This document shows positions 23,875-32,189 of a stretch of 64,000 bases of DNA, in pieces (position 1 is the first letter of the stretch; each line of letters starts with the position of its first letter). The position numbers and the translations under genes are program-made. This DNA is from Terriglobus albidus. GTDB taxonomy: Bacteria > Acidobacteriota > Terriglobia > Terriglobales > Acidobacteriaceae. Location of the stretch: NCBI RefSeq assembly GCF_008000815.1, contig NZ_CP042806.1, forward strand, positions 5,518,001-5,582,000, read 5' to 3'. The notes below the pieces were generated by a model. The model was given only the letters and a program-made list of their open reading frames with translations. It did no database searches and was not told the origin of the DNA.

Positions 23875-25614
23875 ATGGCTATGAAGATCCGTGGTTTCTT
23901 TCTATTCGGTGCAAGCTTAATGTTTTCAGCGGCAGCCGCAAGACCGGTTGCCAACGCCCAGGAAGCTCCATCCGGTGATGGCAACGGCGCAGCCGCTAAG
24001 CCGCAGGTCGTGGAGCATCCTAACCCACTGAAGCGCCGACTCTCAGACAGTGAGCGCATCCGGCAGCAAAAAGATCTCCATAAAGAGATCAAAAGCGACT
24101 ACAGGAAGTGGGTGGAACAGGACGTCATCTGGATCATCACAGACGAAGAACTGCAGGCATTCAAAAATCTCTCAAACAATGAAGAGCGTGACGCCTTCAT
24201 TGAAGCCTTCTGGCAGCGCCGTAATCCGAATCCCGACTCACCCGACAATGAATATCGCGAAGAGCACTACCAGCGCATCGCCTATGCGAACGAGCACTTT
24301 GCCGCCGGTAAGCCTGGCTGGAAGACCGACCGCGGCCATATTTATATTGCCTACGGCAAGCCGGACAGTATCGATTCGCATCCCTCGGGTGGACAGTATG
24401 AGCGTCCCATCGATGAAGGCGGCGGATCCACGTCGACCTACCCGTTTGAGATCTGGCACTACCGCTATCTTGAAGGCGTCAGCGATAACATCGATATCGA
24501 ATTTGTCGACACCTGCATGTGCGGCGACTACCACATGACCATCGACCGTTCTGAAAAGGACGCGTTGAAGATGGTTCCCGGCGCCGGCCCTACGCTCTAC
24601 GAGCAGTGGGGGCAGGGCAACAAAACCGACCGCTTTACCCAGGGAGGCCTGGAACAGCTCGGTCTTGGGCCGCGCAGCTCCATGAACCAGTCCAAGCAGT
24701 TCGATCGCCTGAACACCTACGCAAAGCTGATGGCCGCTCCGCAGATCAAGTTCAAAGATCTGGAGCAGTATCTGACCACATCGACCATTCTGAATGGACC
24801 TCCGTTCCTCTTCGATGTCCGTATGGACTATGTGAAAGTCACAAACGAGACGGTGCTTGTTCCCATAACCCTTCAGGTGAAGAACCGTGATGTCACCTTC
24901 TCAAACAAAGATGGAGTGGCGACAGGTACGGTCAACATTCTGGGCCGCGTGAGCAACCTGAACCATAAGGTGGTGCAGACCTTTGAGAACACCGTCAACA
25001 TCCAGGTTCCGAGTGAACTGCTCCCGAAAACGCAGGACAACGTTTCGGTGTATTGGAAGTCGCTGCCACTGAAGCCGGGTCTGTATAAGGTGGACATCGC
25101 CGTCAAAGACGTCAACAATCCTGACCACATCGGGACCTGGAAGAGCAGCGTGAACGTGCCAAAGTTTGATGACGACCGTCTCGCGGCCTCCAGCCTGATT
25201 CTGGCCGACAAGATGGACCGCGTGAGCACACACGAGATCGGTGCGGACAACTTCGTGATCGGCAATACTCGCATCCGTCCGCGTGTTTCGGCTGGCTCGG
25301 GAGTCCCGGTCACCTTCAAGCGTGACCAGAACCTGAACTTCTGGATGCAGGTTTACAACCTGGGCATCGACGAGAAGAGCAAGGTCAACCGCGCCAGGAT
25401 CGAGTACCAGATCACTGATCTATCCAACAACAAAGCTTTTCTGGATGCGACAGAAGAGACAGCGAAACTAAATCCTCATTCCGACCAGGTAACGTTGGAA
25501 AAGAGCGTCCCGCTTGCCGGCCTTCAGCCAGGCAAGTATCAGGTGACCATCAAGGTGGACGATAGCGTCTCGAAGCAGGAAATTGCCGAATCAGCACCGT
25601 TCGTCGTGGAATAG
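23875..25614 (+). CDS. Secreted GWxTD-domain protein
   Basis: About 579 residues. A signal peptide (to about 'VANAQ') is followed by a GWxTD domain (residues ~70-230): 'WVEQDVIWIITDEELQAFKNLSNNEERDAFIEAFWQRRNPNPDSPDNEYREEHYQRIAYANEHF' and the name motif 'GKPGWKTDRGHIYIAYGKPDSID'. The remaining ~350 residues look like two beta-sandwich domains ('VLVPITLQVKNRDVTF', 'LKPGLYKVDIAVKDV', 'LQPGKYQVTIKVDD'). GWxTD proteins are abundant in acidobacteria and related phyla; the function is unknown and a periplasmic or surface role is likely. Start at ATG 23875, behind CGGGGTG; the frame is open from a GTG at 23854. Confidence 0.9.
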   Translation: MAMKIRGFFLFGASLMFSAAAARPVANAQEAPSGDGNGAAAKPQVVEHPNPLKRRLSDSERIRQQKDLHKEIKSDYRKWVEQDVIWIITDEELQAFKNLSNNEERDAFIEAFWQRRNPNPDSPDNEYREEHYQRIAYANEHFAAGKPGWKTDRGHIYIAYGKPDSIDSHPSGGQYERPIDEGGGSTSTYPFEIWHYRYLEGVSDNIDIEFVDTCMCGDYHMTIDRSEKDALKMVPGAGPTLYEQWGQGNKTDRFTQGGLEQLGLGPRSSMNQSKQFDRLNTYAKLMAAPQIKFKDLEQYLTTSTILNGPPFLFDVRMDYVKVTNETVLVPITLQVKNRDVTFSNKDGVATGTVNILGRVSNLNHKVVQTFENTVNIQVPSELLPKTQDNVSVYWKSLPLKPGLYKVDIAVKDVNNPDHIGTWKSSVNVPKFDDDRLAASSLILADKMDRVSTHEIGADNFVIGNTRIRPRVSAGSGVPVTFKRDQNLNFWMQVYNLGIDEKSKVNRARIEYQITDLSNNKAFLDATEETAKLNPHSDQVTLEKSVPLAGLQPGKYQVTIKVDDSVSKQEIAESAPFVVE

Positions 25615-25720
25615 GCAAATTAGCACGGAGCACCGGATAAGCAAATTGTCCTATGAAGCGCTTTTCCCCGATGTTGCATACTTGCAGGGTTGCGATTTCG
25701 ACTTGATGAGGTTGCCCCAT

Positions 25721-27763
25721 ATGCGAGTGAAGTGGATGTGTCTGTCGTTGCTTGGTGTTCTTTCTGTGATCGCGCAGGCGCAGGGAACGGTTCCGGTCTT
25801 TCAGTACACAGCAGGCGACCAGGCCTTCACCCTTGCCGGGGGCGATCCCGCGAAGGCAACAACGACACGCATTCCGGTCACGCTGGTGCCGCTGAAGCTG
25901 AGCTTTCCCAACAGCCGGCCGGGGTTGCCGCCGCGTGTACTTGACGCCACGGCCGACGTTCCCTCGATCACCTCCTCGCCCATCTTCCAGAGCTTTGCAT
26001 TTCCCGCAGGCGGCAACACGCAGTACACCGATGCCCTTCTGCGCAGCACAGCCGGCAGCACGGCTACTGGTCACACGCTGCTGGAGAAGCCGGTCGTGAA
26101 GGCCGTATCGATCGAGATCCCCGCCGGCCATGGATATCTACTGTCCTCGAAGAAAGATGGTGGCAAGATCGCTGTCGTCGATATGCAGTATGTGCAGCAC
26201 GAACTATTCAAGCAACTCCCGAAACAGGATGGCCGCCTGGTACTGGCCGTGACCCACAACGTGACCTTCTTTGCAGAGGCAGATGACACCATCTGCTGCG
26301 CGACCGGAACACATGGTGTCGATAAGGCAACCGGAACCTCGTTTGTCCTTGGATCGTACTTTGCCAAGACGCCTGCCATCGTGCGTGAGCGCGATATCCA
26401 GCCGTTGACGCAGCAACTTGCGGAGTTCTTCAACGATCCGCTGCACGATCCTCTGATGCAGGGCAACAAGCCAACTGGCAATGTCGTACAGACCGGCTGG
26501 GCCATGGCGACAGGAGCCTGCGGAGGACGCGGTATCGGTTCGGCCTACTTCCTGCTGCAGCCAACGAACACGAATCACAAGAACAACTTTCCCTTCGCCG
26601 AACCATTTACAGCGAAGCAATACCATCTGAGCAATGTGGCGCTCGTGCCCTGGTACACAGGCGGAAGTGGAACCTATAGCTTTCCTGACAAGAACGCTCT
26701 GCCGGCTCCGGCAAAGCCATGCGGCGCCCGGCGTCCGGATAACTCCACCAGCGGCAGCGTCCCTACGAGCGCTGGGATACCGAACGATCAGCGGGGCGCG
26801 CATCGGCTGATCGGTTACTGGAATGGCTCGCGCGATTTCAAACTGACCGATGTGGCGCCGCAGTGGGACATCATCATTGAGGCATTCGCCGTGCCGGACC
26901 ACTCCGCTCCTGAGGGCACGCTGCGGTTCACACCGCCGAACGGCTACACCCCGGAACAGTTGCAGGCCGATATCGCCCAGATGAAGTCGAAGAGCAAGAA
27001 GGTGATGATCTCGCTGGGTGGCGGCGGCCAGTTCTTCTCCATGGAAAAGCCCGAGAGCGTGCCTACCTTTGTAGATGCGGTTTCAAAGATCGTCTCGCAG
27101 TATGGCTTTGATGGTGTGGACATCGACTTTGAGACGCCGTCGCTGGATATCGATGCCAACGACCACGACTTCCGTCATCCCACCACGCCTTCGATTGTGC
27201 ATCTGATCGAAGGCCTGCGGCAGCTGCACGATAAGTTTGGATCGGGGTTCATGATCAGCCTTGTACCCGAGGGCACACAGATTCCCGCCGCAGCCGTTGT
27301 CTATGGCGGGCAGTTCGGCAGCTATCTGCCACTGGCCTATGGGCTGCGCGACATCCTCTCGTTTGTCGATGTACAGGACTACAACACTCCTCCTCTGCAA
27401 GGCCTTGATGGCGAGATCTATCAGGCTGCGACGACCGACTATCACGCCATGATGACAGAGCTGGTGTTACGTGGCTTCGCCGTGGCCGGAAACCCGAGCC
27501 TGATGTTTCCTCCCATTCCGGCAGACAAGGTGGCCGTTGGCTTCCTGACCGGATATGAAGAGCCCGCAACCATGCGCGCGGGAGTTGAGTATCTGCTCAC
27601 CGGCAAAAAGCCCGCAGATGCGACCTATAAGCTCGTGCATCCGGCAGGCTATCCAGACTTGCTGGGCGCGATGTATTGGACGATCGATGCGGACCGGCGC
27701 GAGAACTATAAATACTCGAACGTGCTGGGGCCGCTGCTGCACACCGCTACCGAAAAACGATAA
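25721..27763 (+). CDS. Secreted protein with C-terminal GH18 (chitinase-like) domain
   Basis: About 680 residues. After a signal peptide ('SLLGVLSVIAQAQG') comes a ~340-residue region I cannot assign ('TRIPVTLVPLKLSFPNSRPG', 'VLAVTHNVTFFAEADDTICCATGTHGVDKATGTSFVLGSYF', 'TGWAMATGACGGRGIGSAYFLLQP'), then a GH18 barrel from about residue 365: 'RLIGYWNGSRDFKLTDVAPQWDIIIEAFAVPD', 'KVMISLGGGGQFFS' (~431) and the catalytic 'DGVDIDFE' (~463-470), with 'YWTIDADRRENY' near the end. The DxxDxDxE pattern is complete, so it is probably an active chitinase/endo-glucosaminidase. ATG 25721, behind GAGG, gives the best signal peptide; in-frame upstream starts reach into the preceding gene. Confidence 0.88.
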   Translation: MRVKWMCLSLLGVLSVIAQAQGTVPVFQYTAGDQAFTLAGGDPAKATTTRIPVTLVPLKLSFPNSRPGLPPRVLDATADVPSITSSPIFQSFAFPAGGNTQYTDALLRSTAGSTATGHTLLEKPVVKAVSIEIPAGHGYLLSSKKDGGKIAVVDMQYVQHELFKQLPKQDGRLVLAVTHNVTFFAEADDTICCATGTHGVDKATGTSFVLGSYFAKTPAIVRERDIQPLTQQLAEFFNDPLHDPLMQGNKPTGNVVQTGWAMATGACGGRGIGSAYFLLQPTNTNHKNNFPFAEPFTAKQYHLSNVALVPWYTGGSGTYSFPDKNALPAPAKPCGARRPDNSTSGSVPTSAGIPNDQRGAHRLIGYWNGSRDFKLTDVAPQWDIIIEAFAVPDHSAPEGTLRFTPPNGYTPEQLQADIAQMKSKSKKVMISLGGGGQFFSMEKPESVPTFVDAVSKIVSQYGFDGVDIDFETPSLDIDANDHDFRHPTTPSIVHLIEGLRQLHDKFGSGFMISLVPEGTQIPAAAVVYGGQFGSYLPLAYGLRDILSFVDVQDYNTPPLQGLDGEIYQAATTDYHAMMTELVLRGFAVAGNPSLMFPPIPADKVAVGFLTGYEEPATMRAGVEYLLTGKKPADATYKLVHPAGYPDLLGAMYWTIDADRRENYKYSNVLGPLLHTATEKR

Positions 27764-27919
27764 GGCGCACTTTTGGATCCCGTCTGAGTTGAATGGAAGC
27801 GCTGCAGTTCATTGCCGAAAATATTGACTTAGCCTCACTTATCGATCTCTACGGGCACAAGTTGACCGATGAAAGCTCGCCAGAACCCAACCAGCCGTTG
27901 CGCGGAGGCGCAACCATTT

Positions 27920-28010
27920 CGCACCCAAGGTGCGAACGCCTTGCTTAAGGGCATGGCTTCAGCCATGCCGTAGCGACGCTACAAAAACTGCGGCTTTAGC
28001 CGCTGAGGGC
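27920..28010. repeat. R2 palindromic repeat, single unit
   Basis: TTCGCACC-CAA-GGTGCGAA hairpin, then 'GCTTAAGGGCATGGCTTCAG' with its CCATGCC partner, and 'GCGGCTTTAGCCGCTGAGG'. It lies between the GH18 gene and the convergent alcohol dehydrogenase gene; the bases before it (27764-27919) show nothing I can name. Confidence 0.7.
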
Positions 28011-28030
28011 ATTGCTTGAACAGGCCCCCA

Positions 28031-29053
28031 TCAACTCCCCATCGTCAATACAGCACGGAAGCGCGCCTTGCCGCTGTGCATCTGTTCATACGCCGCCGCA
28101 ACCTCGCTCAGCGGATACTTTTCAATCATCGGATGCACGTCGCTCAGAGCACTGAACTTCAACGTGTCCTGCGAGTCGCGCCCCGTGCCGGAGTACCAAC
28201 CGGATACCTGGCGGCGTCCCATAATCAACGGAAACACACCGATATTGAGTGGATCGCTCGGCGCAGCCGGAACGAGCAGGTTCCCATTGACGCCCAGCCC
28301 CTCCACCACCGAAGAGATCGCTTTCGCGCTGGGAGCGGTTGCCAGAATAATGCGCGCTCCGCCGAGCTTCTGTAGCTCCGCAACCGTGTCCGAAACGTCG
28401 GAATCGATATAGTGATGGGCGCCCAGCTTTTTCGCGAGCGCTTCCTTGTCTTTGCCCCGGCCCAGCGCCACCGTCTCAAATCCCATCCTGCGTGCGTATT
28501 GCACACCCAGATGACCAAGCCCTCCAATGCCCTGCACCGCGACAACATCGCCGGCGCGCGCGCCCGCATTGCGTAAGGCATTGAAGACTGTGACTCCCGC
28601 GCACATAAACGGGCCGGCCTCTTCCGCCGGGAGCCCGTCGGGAATCGCGGCCAGCGACTCCACGGGTGCGACCATGTACTCGCCATAGCCGCCATCGAAG
28701 TCGATGCCCGTAATCTTGCGGTTGGCGCACATGGTGAAATCGCCGCGCCGGCATTGGTCGCAGGAAAAGTCGTGTCCACCGTGCCAGCCGACACCGACGC
28801 GATCCCCAACCTTCCAGGTCGTGACGCGATCCCCGACAGCATCAATACGGCCGGCGACCTCGTGTCCCGGCACACGGGGATACTGCAGCCCGGGCCAGGC
28901 CCCGTCCTTCACCAGGACGTCACTGTGGCAAACACCGCAGGCCTCGACCTTCACGCGGACCTGCCCTGCGCCTGGCTGCGGAATCTCACGCTCTACAAGT
29001 TCAAAATCCCCACCCGGCTTACTGATTTGCGCAACCTTCATTGTGTTTGCCAT
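28031..29053 (-). CDS. Zinc-dependent alcohol dehydrogenase, MDR family
   Basis: About 340 residues. Catalytic-zinc ligands are Cys39 ('CGVCHSD') and His64-Glu65 ('PGHEVAG'). The structural-zinc lobe shows Cys98, Cys101 and Cys109 ('CDQCRRGDFTMC'), but the expected first Cys is Asp95 ('GGHDFSC'). The Rossmann part has 'GDVVAVQGIGGLGHLGVQYARRMGFETVALGRGKDK', with no Asp after strand 2, which points to NADP(H). Related to class III/AdhP-like enzymes. The ATG at 29053 has CAGGAG at a proper distance; an ATG six bases upstream is too close to it. Probably monocistronic; it converges with the GH18 gene across an R2 repeat. Confidence 0.9.
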   Translation of the reverse strand: MANTMKVAQISKPGGDFELVEREIPQPGAGQVRVKVEACGVCHSDVLVKDGAWPGLQYPRVPGHEVAGRIDAVGDRVTTWKVGDRVGVGWHGGHDFSCDQCRRGDFTMCANRKITGIDFDGGYGEYMVAPVESLAAIPDGLPAEEAGPFMCAGVTVFNALRNAGARAGDVVAVQGIGGLGHLGVQYARRMGFETVALGRGKDKEALAKKLGAHHYIDSDVSDTVAELQKLGGARIILATAPSAKAISSVVEGLGVNGNLLVPAAPSDPLNIGVFPLIMGRRQVSGWYSGTGRDSQDTLKFSALSDVHPMIEKYPLSEVAAAYEQMHSGKARFRAVLTMGS

Positions 29054-29360
29054 GGACATGCTCCTGGTATGTTTTGCGAATCGGCTGGAACAGCAGAATG
29101 GCCTAACAGCATGGCAAGAACCGTGCGGAAGTTCAAGGTTGCCGCCCTGTAGCCGCCACGATAGACCACTGTTTCACAGGTTTGATGCCGGCTGGATATA
29201 GGTGGTGTCAACCTTTATCGAAGCTTCACGAAAACATCTTTGTTCGCCTTGCATGCTTTGTGACAGAATGGCGGCTCCTGCTTTTCTGCTCGGCTCATCC
29301 CTCTGCGGTTTGCTCCCATGGGATGCAGTACCACCACGTTGTTACAGGAGATGATCGACC

Positions 29361-30374
29361 ATGAGTACGACACCTGCACCCGTTACGCCCGAACGCATCA
29401 TGCAGTTTGGCTGGGGATACGCCCCGACACTTGCGATCGAAGCTGCCATTCATCACCACGTCTTTGACGTCCTCGATGGCGAACCCAAAACGCTCGCCGA
29501 AACGGCAGCTGCCACCGGAGCCTCAGAACGCGGGCTGCGCAGCATCATGAATCTCCTCGTCGGTCTGGGCTTTCTGGCGCGTAATGGAGACAAGTTCACG
29601 CTTACACCGGAGAGCGAAGCCTTTCTCGTAAGTACCAAGCCCAGCTTCCAGGGCGGCATGTTCAAACACATCAGCCGGCAGCTTCTCCCGAAGTGGCTGG
29701 GGCTGAATGAGGTGGTCGCCTCCGGCAAGCCGGCATACTCCGTGAACGTTGAGGGTGATGGCACCGCCTTCTTTCAAGCCTTTGTGCATGACATCTTTCC
29801 GATGAGCTATCCGGCGACGCAGGTGCTGGCCGCGCATCTCGCCCTGGGCAAACGTGAGGGAACGGTACGCATCCTCGACCTGGCCGCCGGCTCCGGCGTG
29901 TGGAGCATTGGACTGACGCAGAGCGCGCCGAACGTGGAAGCAACAGCCTTCGACTGGGAGGGTGTGCTGCCCGCCACACGCGCCATGGTGGAGCGCTTCG
30001 GACTTACCGCGCGCTACAACTTTATTGCCGGCGACCTGAACACGACTCCCTTCGGCAGCGGCTACGACGTTGCGACTCTGGGGCACATCCTGCACAGCGA
30101 AGGCGCAGCTCACAGCCAAACGCTGCTGAAGAAGACCTTCGACGCCCTGAAGCCGGGCGGCACCATCGTCATCGCCGAGTTCCTGGTCAACGCCGATCGC
30201 ACCGGACCTCCGGGATCGCTGATCTTCGCCGTCAACATGCTGGTCAACACAGAGGACGGTGACGCCTTCTCATTCGAAGAGATCAGCGAGTGGCTTAAGG
30301 CAGCGGGCTTCGTCGATGCCCGCACGCTCGACGCTCCAGGACCATCGCCGCTGATACTGGCGACGAAGCCTTAG
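29361..30374 (+). CDS. O-methyltransferase-like SAM enzyme with dimerisation domain
   Basis: About 337 residues of the plant-type/acetylserotonin O-methyltransferase-like family. Residues ~1-100 are the winged-helix dimerisation domain ('IMQFGWGYAPTLAIEAAIHHHVFDVLDGEPKTLAETAAATGASERGLRSIMNLLVGLGFLARNGDKFTLTPESEAFL'). The SAM-binding domain has motif I 'RILDLAAGSGVWSIGLTQSAPNVEATAFDWEGVLP' and 'YDVATLGHILHSEGAAHSQTLLKKTFDALKPGGTIVIAEFLVN'. The His of 'GHILHS' is the usual catalytic-base region. Substrate unknown; such enzymes often act on aromatic or polyketide hydroxyls. A 15-bp hairpin follows the stop. Confidence 0.88.
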   Translation: MSTTPAPVTPERIMQFGWGYAPTLAIEAAIHHHVFDVLDGEPKTLAETAAATGASERGLRSIMNLLVGLGFLARNGDKFTLTPESEAFLVSTKPSFQGGMFKHISRQLLPKWLGLNEVVASGKPAYSVNVEGDGTAFFQAFVHDIFPMSYPATQVLAAHLALGKREGTVRILDLAAGSGVWSIGLTQSAPNVEATAFDWEGVLPATRAMVERFGLTARYNFIAGDLNTTPFGSGYDVATLGHILHSEGAAHSQTLLKKTFDALKPGGTIVIAEFLVNADRTGPPGSLIFAVNMLVNTEDGDAFSFEEISEWLKAAGFVDARTLDAPGPSPLILATKP

Positions 30375-30393
30375 TCTCTACGACTTCTCACGA

Positions 30394-30433
30394 GGGATAG
30401 ATCGAGCCGGAAGCCTAAGGCTCGATCTATCCC
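30394..30433 (+). terminator. 15-bp hairpin after the methyltransferase gene
   Basis: Arms GGGATAGATCGAGCC (30394-30408) and GGCTCGATCTATCCC (30419-30433) are exact complements; the loop is 10 bases. No T-run follows, so it may be a terminator lacking a U-tract or an mRNA-stabilising end. Confidence 0.65.
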
Positions 30434-30515
30434 TGGCCGCCATCTGATAAGGCCAAGACCGTTGCGGCGGAGTGCATGGCATGGTACCTTCAAACTGCCT
30501 CGGAGAAGCTGAGTC

Positions 30516-30848
30516 ATGGATGCGCATCGATACCGCCGCTTGCACGCCGCACTGAGCTTATCGCTGTTTGTCGGTTACTTGACGAGCCGATTCTCAGAGT
30601 CTGCGGTCAGCGGACTGGTAGCATTTGCCGGCTTCCTGATCTTCTCAAGCCTGGTCCTCTTCATCGTTAGTTCCTCCTCGTCGATCCATGAAGCAATTGC
30701 CACAAGCCTTAGTAATCGGCTTGGCGTGCTGGTTGCACCTGGGCTCTATCGACGCGTGGTGAGACAGCCGGTCGCTGTCTGTCTGGCCACAACCACTCTG
30801 GTTCTTCCCTTCCGCTTCCAGCTTCCTCCTCCAAGCTCCTCTCGTTAG
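30516..30848 (+). CDS. Small hypothetical membrane protein
   Basis: About 110 residues with one or two hydrophobic stretches ('AALSLSLFVGYLT', 'VSGLVAFAGFLIFSSLVLFIVSS') and a hydrophobic, Pro/Ser-rich end ('LVLPFRFQLPPPSSSR'). No known domain. The nearest ribosome-binding-like sequence, GAGAAG, is weak. Reverse-strand ORFs overlap it. It may be a real small membrane protein upstream of the YidC-like gene, or a decayed ORF; low confidence. Confidence 0.35.
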   Translation: MDAHRYRRLHAALSLSLFVGYLTSRFSESAVSGLVAFAGFLIFSSLVLFIVSSSSSIHEAIATSLSNRLGVLVAPGLYRRVVRQPVAVCLATTTLVLPFRFQLPPPSSSR

Positions 30849-31029
30849 CGCTGCAGCAGTAATGACCGTTCTGGTGTAGATGACCAGCCCGGTGCCGTGT
30901 TGTCTGCCAGGGCAGATCTGCATACTTCTGCCTTCGCCTGACATGCGGACGCGAATACCCACAGAGCATCAACGCGCATACGGCCGTGGCACGTGCCAAC
31001 CGTCCGTGTGTCCGCGAGAGGAGAAGTTT

Positions 31030-31890
31030 ATGGCGGAGTTTAAAGACCCGCGCCAGGACAATGGCGTGCGGTTGTTCGTAATCCTGTTCGTCTTTGTAGC
31101 AGCAATGTTTTTCACCTTTCAGCGGCGTCCTGCACCGTTGACGCAGCAACAGCGGGTCCCGAACAAGAGCTTCCGGGAAGCAGTTTCTCCTGCTCCGGTG
31201 CCGATGAATATCGTTGAGCAGGAGCTTTTTGTTGTGTTGGCGTTCGCTCAATCCCATGTAGCTGCGAAGTGGCAGGGCTCATGGGGCTGGGCAATCGTAT
31301 TGCTTACCGTTGGGGTCAACCTGCTGATACTGCCATTGCGTATCGCCAGTATGCGGAACGGCCTTAAGATGCGGCGCATACAGCCAGAGATCGAGATCAT
31401 CAAGGCACGATACAAAGGCATTAAACTGACGGACCCGCGACACAATGACATGGCCGCTGAGATCGCAAAGCTACAAAAAGACAACGGCGTCAACGTCTTT
31501 GGTGGATGCATCCCTCTGCTTATCCAAATGCCGCTTTTATTTGCCTTCTTCGGAATGTTACGAAAAGCGGTCGCGCTGCGTGGCGCAGGGTGGCTCTGGC
31601 TACATGATCTTTCCACTGCTGACCCGCATCACATCCTGCCGATTCTTATGGTTGTCTTCCAACTCCTGATGCAGTGGTATATGCCGTCGCCTGGAGTCGA
31701 TGCGAAACAGCAGAAGATCATGGCGTGCATGATGACGATAGGGTTCGGCTATGTCAGTTGGCATTACGCATCGGGACTGGCGCTGTATGCCCTGACAGGC
31801 AGTATCTTCTCGATTGCGACGCAGGCGGCAATTAACCTCTCACCTTTAGGGAAAGAGATGAGAGCACTACCGGCGAACCAGATGGGCTAA
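31030..31890 (+). CDS. YidC/Oxa1-type membrane insertase, short paralog
   Basis: About 286 residues. One N-terminal helix ('VRLFVILFVFVAAMFFTF') and a short linker lead to the 60KD_IMP insertase core: 'WGWAIVLLTVGVNLLILPLRIASMRNGLKMRRIQPEIEIIKARY', 'NVFGGCIPLLIQMPLLFAFFGMLRKAVAL', 'LWLHDLSTADPHHILPILMVVFQLLMQWYMP', 'IMACMMTIGFGYVSWHYASGLALYALTGSIFSIATQAAI'. The conserved Arg of helix 2 ('LPLRIASM') is present. The ~250-residue periplasmic P1 domain of a Gram-negative YidC is missing, so this is probably an accessory insertase rather than the essential one. Start ATG 31030 is set by GAGAGGAG; the frame extends to 30880. Confidence 0.88.
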   Translation: MAEFKDPRQDNGVRLFVILFVFVAAMFFTFQRRPAPLTQQQRVPNKSFREAVSPAPVPMNIVEQELFVVLAFAQSHVAAKWQGSWGWAIVLLTVGVNLLILPLRIASMRNGLKMRRIQPEIEIIKARYKGIKLTDPRHNDMAAEIAKLQKDNGVNVFGGCIPLLIQMPLLFAFFGMLRKAVALRGAGWLWLHDLSTADPHHILPILMVVFQLLMQWYMPSPGVDAKQQKIMACMMTIGFGYVSWHYASGLALYALTGSIFSIATQAAINLSPLGKEMRALPANQMG

Positions 31891-31918
31891 AGTGGATTTT
31901 CGAGTGTAGCCCGAACTA

Positions 31919-32106
31919 GGTGGGAGCCGTGGGCTTCAGCCCACGGTTTATCGACGCAAAAGTGAACGGGCTTTAGCCCTGGGCTTTCCCTGATAAACAG
32001 AGAAGGCCCAGGGCTAAAGCCCATTTCCTTTTTATGCTTCATCAGCGGGCTGAAGCCCGTTGAACACCCCAGCCAGCAAAGCTGGCCGGGGACCCGCTGC
32101 TCCCAC
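31919..32106. repeat. R1 nested palindromic repeat, copy 3, with an insert
   Basis: Starts GGTGGGAGCCGTGGGCTTC, contains GGGCTTTAGCCC and GGGCTAAAGCCC, and ends 'GCTCCCACC'. Between 'GCGGGCTGAAGCCCG' and the last arm is an extra ~34 bp with an 'AGCCAGCAAAGCTGGC' hairpin, a unit also seen at 50727-50745 and related to 54330-54350. Confidence 0.8.
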
Positions 32107-32189
32107 CATTCGAGCTACGCTCGAGTGCCTGCTCCAGACTCCTTAGCCACGATCGTGCAATACTGGCGCTTCATTACCATGGAGTTCCA

